Shown piece by piece: positions 22,311-24,901 of a stretch of DNA of 24,901 nucleotides (its first letter is position 1; each line of letters opens with the position of its first letter). The position numbers and the translations under genes are program-made. Under the pieces are notes generated by a model. It worked only from the letters and a program-made list of their open reading frames with translations, searched no databases and had not been told where the DNA came from. Location: assembly GCA_937898415.1 (NCBI GenBank), contig CALDLA010000046.1:1-24901 (forward strand), read 5' to 3'. Origin of the DNA: an uncultured Prevotellaceae bacterium (GTDB lineage Bacteria > Bacteroidota > Bacteroidia > Bacteroidales > Bacteroidaceae).

Positions 22311-24287
22311 TCAAGCATCAATGTTGGCATAAGTCGCGTTTTGTTCAATGAACTGTCGACGCGGCTCTACGTCGTCGCCCATGAGCATGGAGAAAATCTC
22401 GTCGGCCTCGGCAGCGTTCTCGATGGTCACCTGCTTCAACAGACGATTCTCAGGATTCATGGTAGTCTCCCACAACTGCTCAGGATTCATCTCACCCAGA
22501 CCTTTGTAGCGCTGAGTATGAAGGGCCGTAGCGTTCTCGTCGCCGGCCACGTACTTGTCAATGAAGGCCTGGCGCTGCTGTTCCGTGTAGCAATACTCTG
22601 AGAACTTCTTGTACGTACACTTATAAAGCGGCGGCGTAGCGATGTAGAGGTGCCCGCCCTGGATAACCTGCGGCATGAAGCGGTAGAAGAGGGTCATAAT
22701 AAGCGTGTCGATGTGGGAACCATCGACATCGGCGTCGGTCATGATGATAATCTTGTCATAGCGCAGTTTGTCAATGTTGGCCTCGCGGTCGCCTTCGCCA
22801 TCAACACCGAAGCGGACGCCGATGGACTGGATGATGTTCATGACCGACTCAGCCTCGAAGACACGGTGCCACTGCACCTTCTCGACGTTCAGAATCTTAC
22901 CACGCAGGGGCAGGATGGCCTGGAAGTGTCGGTCGCGGCCCTGCTTGGCCGAACCGCCTGCGGAGTCACCCTCGACGAGGAATATCTCGCAGACCTTCGG
23001 GTCTTTCTCTGAGCAGTCGGCCAGTTTGCCGGGCAGTCCACCACCAGTCATGGGGTTCTTGCGCTGCACGCTCTCGCGGGCCTTACGGGCTGCGATGCGG
23101 GCAGTAGCGGCTAAGACCACCTTGTCGCAAATCATCTTGGCCTCCTTGGGGTGCTCCTCCAGGTAGTTGGCCAAAGCCTCGCCAACGGCCTGCTGAACGG
23201 CACCGGCCACCTCAGAGTTGCCGAGCTTGGTCTTGGTCTGTCCCTCGAACTGCGGCTCAGCCACCTTGATACTGATGACGGCAGTCAGTCCCTCACGGAA
23301 GTCCTCAGGGGCAATTTCTATCTTGGCCTTTTCAATCTGCTTGGAAATCTGCGGATCATTGTCCGCGTATTTCTTCAAGGTACGGGTAAGGGCAGCGCGG
23401 AAACCGGCAAGGTGGGTACCACCCTCAATCGTGTTGATGTTGTTGACATAGGAGTGGATATTCTCCGAGTAGTCGGTGTTGTACATCACGGCCACCTCGA
23501 TGGGGATGCCCTGCTTCTCGGTCTTCAGATAGATAACGTCGTCGACGAGGTGCGTGCGGTGGCGGTCCACATAGCGCACGAACTCCTTCAGTCCGTCCTT
23601 GGCGTGGAAGACCTCCGGCTCACGCAGGTTGCCGTCCTCGTTGGGGCGCAGGTCGGTGAGCGTGATGGTGATGCCGGCGTTCAGATAGGCCAGCTCGCGC
23701 ATACGGCGGGCAATAATATCATATTTATATTCGGTGGTGGTGAAGATAGAGCCGTCAGGCCAGAACTGCTGGCGGGTACCCGTCTTGTCGGTGTCGCCCA
23801 CAATCTTCACGTCATACAGGGGTTTACCTTTCTCGTATTCCTGCTGGTAGATGTGACCGTTACGGAACACCTGTGACATCATGTGGGTGGACAGGGCGTT
23901 AACACACGACACACCGACGCCGTGAAGACCGCCGGACACCTTGTACGAACCCTTGTCGAACTTACCGCCGGCATGAAGCACGGTCATGACGACCTCGAGG
24001 GCCGACTTATGCATCTTCTCGTGCTCGTCGACGGGGATACCGCGACCGTTGTCCTGTACGGTGATGGAGTTGTCTTCATTGATGGTTACTTCGATGTGTG
24101 TGCAATAGCCGGCCATCGCCTCGTCAATAGAGTTGTCGACGGTCTCGTTGACCAGATGGTGCAAACCCTTCTCACTGATGTCGCCAATATACATGGCCGG
24201 GCGCTTACGGACGGCCTCAAGCCCTTCGAGCACCTGGATGTTACTCGCGGAGTAGTTCTCCTGCTCCTGAATGATGTCTTCTGTCAT
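22311..24287 (-). CDS. gyrB: DNA gyrase subunit B
   Basis: GyrB is the ATPase half of DNA gyrase, which with GyrA introduces negative supercoils. The 658-residue form lacks the large insert of E. coli GyrB, as is usual in Bacteroidota. The GHKL ATPase domain shows Glu48 and Asn52 in NETVDNSIDEAM, DNGRGIPV and GGLHGVGVSCVNALS. The transducer has the QTKTKLGN loop with its ATP-contacting lysine. The TOPRIM domain has Glu439 in EGDSAGGSAKQGRDR, the QAILPLRGKILNVEK motif, and Asp518, Asp520 and Asp522 in DADVDGSHI. The C-terminal part (RYKGLGEMNPEQLWETTM) contacts GyrA. It has its own promoter and terminator. ParE is the alternative, but the sequence and N-terminus fit GyrB better. Confidence 0.95.
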   Translation of the reverse strand: MTEDIIQEQENYSASNIQVLEGLEAVRKRPAMYIGDISEKGLHHLVNETVDNSIDEAMAGYCTHIEVTINEDNSITVQDNGRGIPVDEHEKMHKSALEVVMTVLHAGGKFDKGSYKVSGGLHGVGVSCVNALSTHMMSQVFRNGHIYQQEYEKGKPLYDVKIVGDTDKTGTRQQFWPDGSIFTTTEYKYDIIARRMRELAYLNAGITITLTDLRPNEDGNLREPEVFHAKDGLKEFVRYVDRHRTHLVDDVIYLKTEKQGIPIEVAVMYNTDYSENIHSYVNNINTIEGGTHLAGFRAALTRTLKKYADNDPQISKQIEKAKIEIAPEDFREGLTAVISIKVAEPQFEGQTKTKLGNSEVAGAVQQAVGEALANYLEEHPKEAKMICDKVVLAATARIAARKARESVQRKNPMTGGGLPGKLADCSEKDPKVCEIFLVEGDSAGGSAKQGRDRHFQAILPLRGKILNVEKVQWHRVFEAESVMNIIQSIGVRFGVDGEGDREANIDKLRYDKIIIMTDADVDGSHIDTLIMTLFYRFMPQVIQGGHLYIATPPLYKCTYKKFSEYCYTEQQRQAFIDKYVAGDENATALHTQRYKGLGEMNPEQLWETTMNPENRLLKQVTIENAAEADEIFSMLMGDDVEPRRQFIEQNATYANIDA

Positions 24288-24310
24288 TTCTCGTTTTTTG
24301 AAATTTTGTG

Positions 24311-24318
24311 CAAAGGTA
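24311..24318 (-). promoter_or_regulatory. gyrB: Promoter -7 box of gyrB
   Basis: On the minus strand TACCTTTG, matching TAnnTTTG, 23 bases before the ATG. About 20 bases upstream is TTCG, a near match to TTTG, in the centre of the 9+9 inverted repeat at 24331-24351. Confidence 0.7.
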
Positions 24319-24319
24319 C

Positions 24320-24351
24320 AAAAAAATGGTCAGATAAACGAAGTTTATCTG
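24320..24351 (-). terminator. Perfect palindrome plus T-run upstream of gyrB
   Basis: CAGATAAAC (24331-24339), GAA, GTTTATCTG (24343-24351) is a perfect 9-bp inverted repeat. On the minus strand it is followed by ACCA and seven T. It may be a second terminator for rpsT or an operator over the gyrB -33 region; the sequence alone does not decide. Confidence 0.55.
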
Positions 24352-24363
24352 CTAAAAAACTAC

Positions 24364-24397
24364 AAAAAAACGACCGCTACCTCTTGGTAACGGTCGC
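24364..24397 (-). terminator. Rho-independent terminator of rpsT
   Basis: On the minus strand GCGACCGTTACC (24397-24386) pairs with GGTAGCGGTCGT (24381-24370) around a 4-base loop. This is a 12-bp stem with two G-T pairs, followed by seven T. It lies 22 bases after the rpsT stop. Confidence 0.9.
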
Positions 24398-24419
24398 TTG
24401 TATGCTTGGGTGCAGTGCT

Positions 24420-24674
24420 TTATCCCAGCTTGTTGATGTGCTTGCAGAGACCCGACTTCAAGTTGGCTGCCTTGTTCTTGTGGATAATGTTGGTCTTGGC
24501 CAGCTTGTCCAGCATCTTCTGAACCTTCGGGTAGAGGGCTACTGCCTCGTCCTTGTTGGTGATGGCGCGCAGCTTGCGGACGGCGTTGCGCATGGTCTTT
24601 GCATAATACTTGTTGTGGAGAGCTCTTTTCTTCTCCTGGCGAATTCTCTTCACCGATGACTTGTGGTTTGCCAT
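24420..24674 (-). CDS. rpsT: 30S ribosomal protein S20
   Basis: S20 binds 16S rRNA early in 30S subunit assembly. The 84-residue length is typical. It starts MANHKSSVKRIRQEKKRALHN and is lysine- and arginine-rich and helical throughout, with the usual end region IIHKNKAANLKSGL. It is followed by a strong terminator. Upstream, 154 bases separate it from tRNA-Glu, with no full promoter box. It may be read from the tRNA promoter or from a degenerate box (TAAATCTG at 24821-24814). In enteric bacteria S20 represses its own translation; whether that holds here is unknown, but the upstream segment can form RNA structure. Confidence 0.97.
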   Translation of the reverse strand: MANHKSSVKRIRQEKKRALHNKYYAKTMRNAVRKLRAITNKDEAVALYPKVQKMLDKLAKTNIIHKNKAANLKSGLCKHINKLG

Positions 24675-24707
24675 TTGTTTGTTGAATGTTTAATGTTTAG
24701 TGTTATT

Positions 24708-24823
24708 GTTAAAGCCTGAGGGTCTTGCGTCACAAGGACTGCCCGAGCTGACTCTACTGAGCCCTCCGCCACCTTGTCCCCTACCCGAGGGTAGCACTTG
24801 GCTGTGCAGATGACAGATTTAAC
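24708..24823 (-). other. Potentially structured RNA segment upstream of rpsT
   Basis: On the minus strand GTTAAA (24823-24818) can pair with TTTAAC (24713-24708), closing a GC-rich 116-base region. Inside are a hairpin CTACC-CTCG-GGTAG (24794-24781) and a stem ACAAGG/CCTTGT (24777-24772 with 24737-24732) that encloses further GAG/CTC pairings. The flanks are AT-rich. It could be a leader controlling rpsT or a tRNA-processing spacer. Folded by eye only. Confidence 0.4.
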
Positions 24824-24828
24824 GATTG

Positions 24829-24900
24829 TAGTCCCTAGGAGAGTCGAACTCCTCTTTAGAGAATGAAAATCTCTCGTCCTAACCGATAGACGAAGGGACC
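24829..24900 (-). tRNA. tRNA-Glu (anticodon TTC)
   Basis: All 72 bases fold into a cloverleaf. The acceptor stem is GGTCCCT/AGGGACT with a G1-T72 wobble, and the D stem is GTCT/GGAC. The anticodon stem AGAGA/TCTCT holds loop TTTTCAT with anticodon TTC, and the T arm is AGGAG-TTCGACT-CTCCT. The discriminator base is A, and CCA is not encoded. It ends 154 bases before rpsT and reads in the same direction. Confidence 0.96.
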
Positions 24901-24901
24901 A

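Noticed and set aside
23151..24659. Long plus-strand frames across gyrB and rpsT (241 and 258 codons)
   Set aside because: Both are antisense to well-supported conserved genes; the second runs through the intergenic terminators and into rpsT.
1..24901. CRISPR arrays, insertion sequences, phage or toxin-antitoxin genes
   Set aside because: I looked for regularly spaced repeats, transposase or integrase motifs and small paired genes and saw none.

Overview
The window reads as chromosomal DNA of a Bacteroidales bacterium, most likely a Prevotella-type (Prevotellaceae) gut or rumen species. This rests on three things. Promoters follow the Bacteroidota pattern (TTTG, about 19-23 bases, then TAnnTTTG) and genes mostly lack clear Shine-Dalgarno sites. 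Several proteins have Bacteroidota architectures: a SecD-SecF fusion, a short GyrB, a DUF4468 protein, a TGS-nucleoside kinase fusion and a Prevotella-like C-terminal tail on the GH53 enzyme. The genus is inferred, not proven. I see no CRISPR array, insertion sequence, phage gene or integrase; it looks like core chromosome with some lineage-specific genes.

Layout: 79-2433 is a secreted GH35 beta-galactosidase. 2629-4324 is an overlapping operon of aroQ, a class I O-methyltransferase and a hemolysin III family membrane protein. 4318-5976 (minus) is a nucleoside kinase with ThrRS-like N-terminal domains, divergent from an Na/Pi cotransporter family protein (6077-7861). 7858-8721 (minus) holds nrdG and an HU gene separated by a hairpin. 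8995-11006 is a rhomboid protease plus a membrane-anchored endonuclease/exonuclease/phosphatase family protein. 11111-14149 is secDF, followed by a strong terminator. 14236-18432 is a close-packed run of dgt, a DUF4468 protein, an exported flavodoxin and a GH53 endo-galactanase. 18495-22226 (minus) is a three-gene operon of envelope proteins (FG-GAP-like protein, DUF3160 lipoprotein, CapA-like protein). 22311-24287 (minus) is gyrB, preceded by rpsT (24420-24674) and tRNA-Glu (24829-24900).

Functional themes are galactan breakdown (GH35 and GH53, neither beside a SusC/SusD pair), nucleotide metabolism (nucleoside kinase, NrdG, Dgt), membrane biogenesis and proteolysis (SecDF, rhomboid), and chromosome or translation housekeeping (HU, GyrB, S20, tRNA-Glu). 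The least understood parts are the FG-GAP/DUF3160/CapA operon with an apparently leaderless first message, the exported flavodoxin cluster behind dgt, and a potentially structured RNA segment between tRNA-Glu and rpsT. Regulation is unusually compact: two convergent gene pairs overlap at their stop codons, and two promoters are fused to the T-tract of the preceding terminator.
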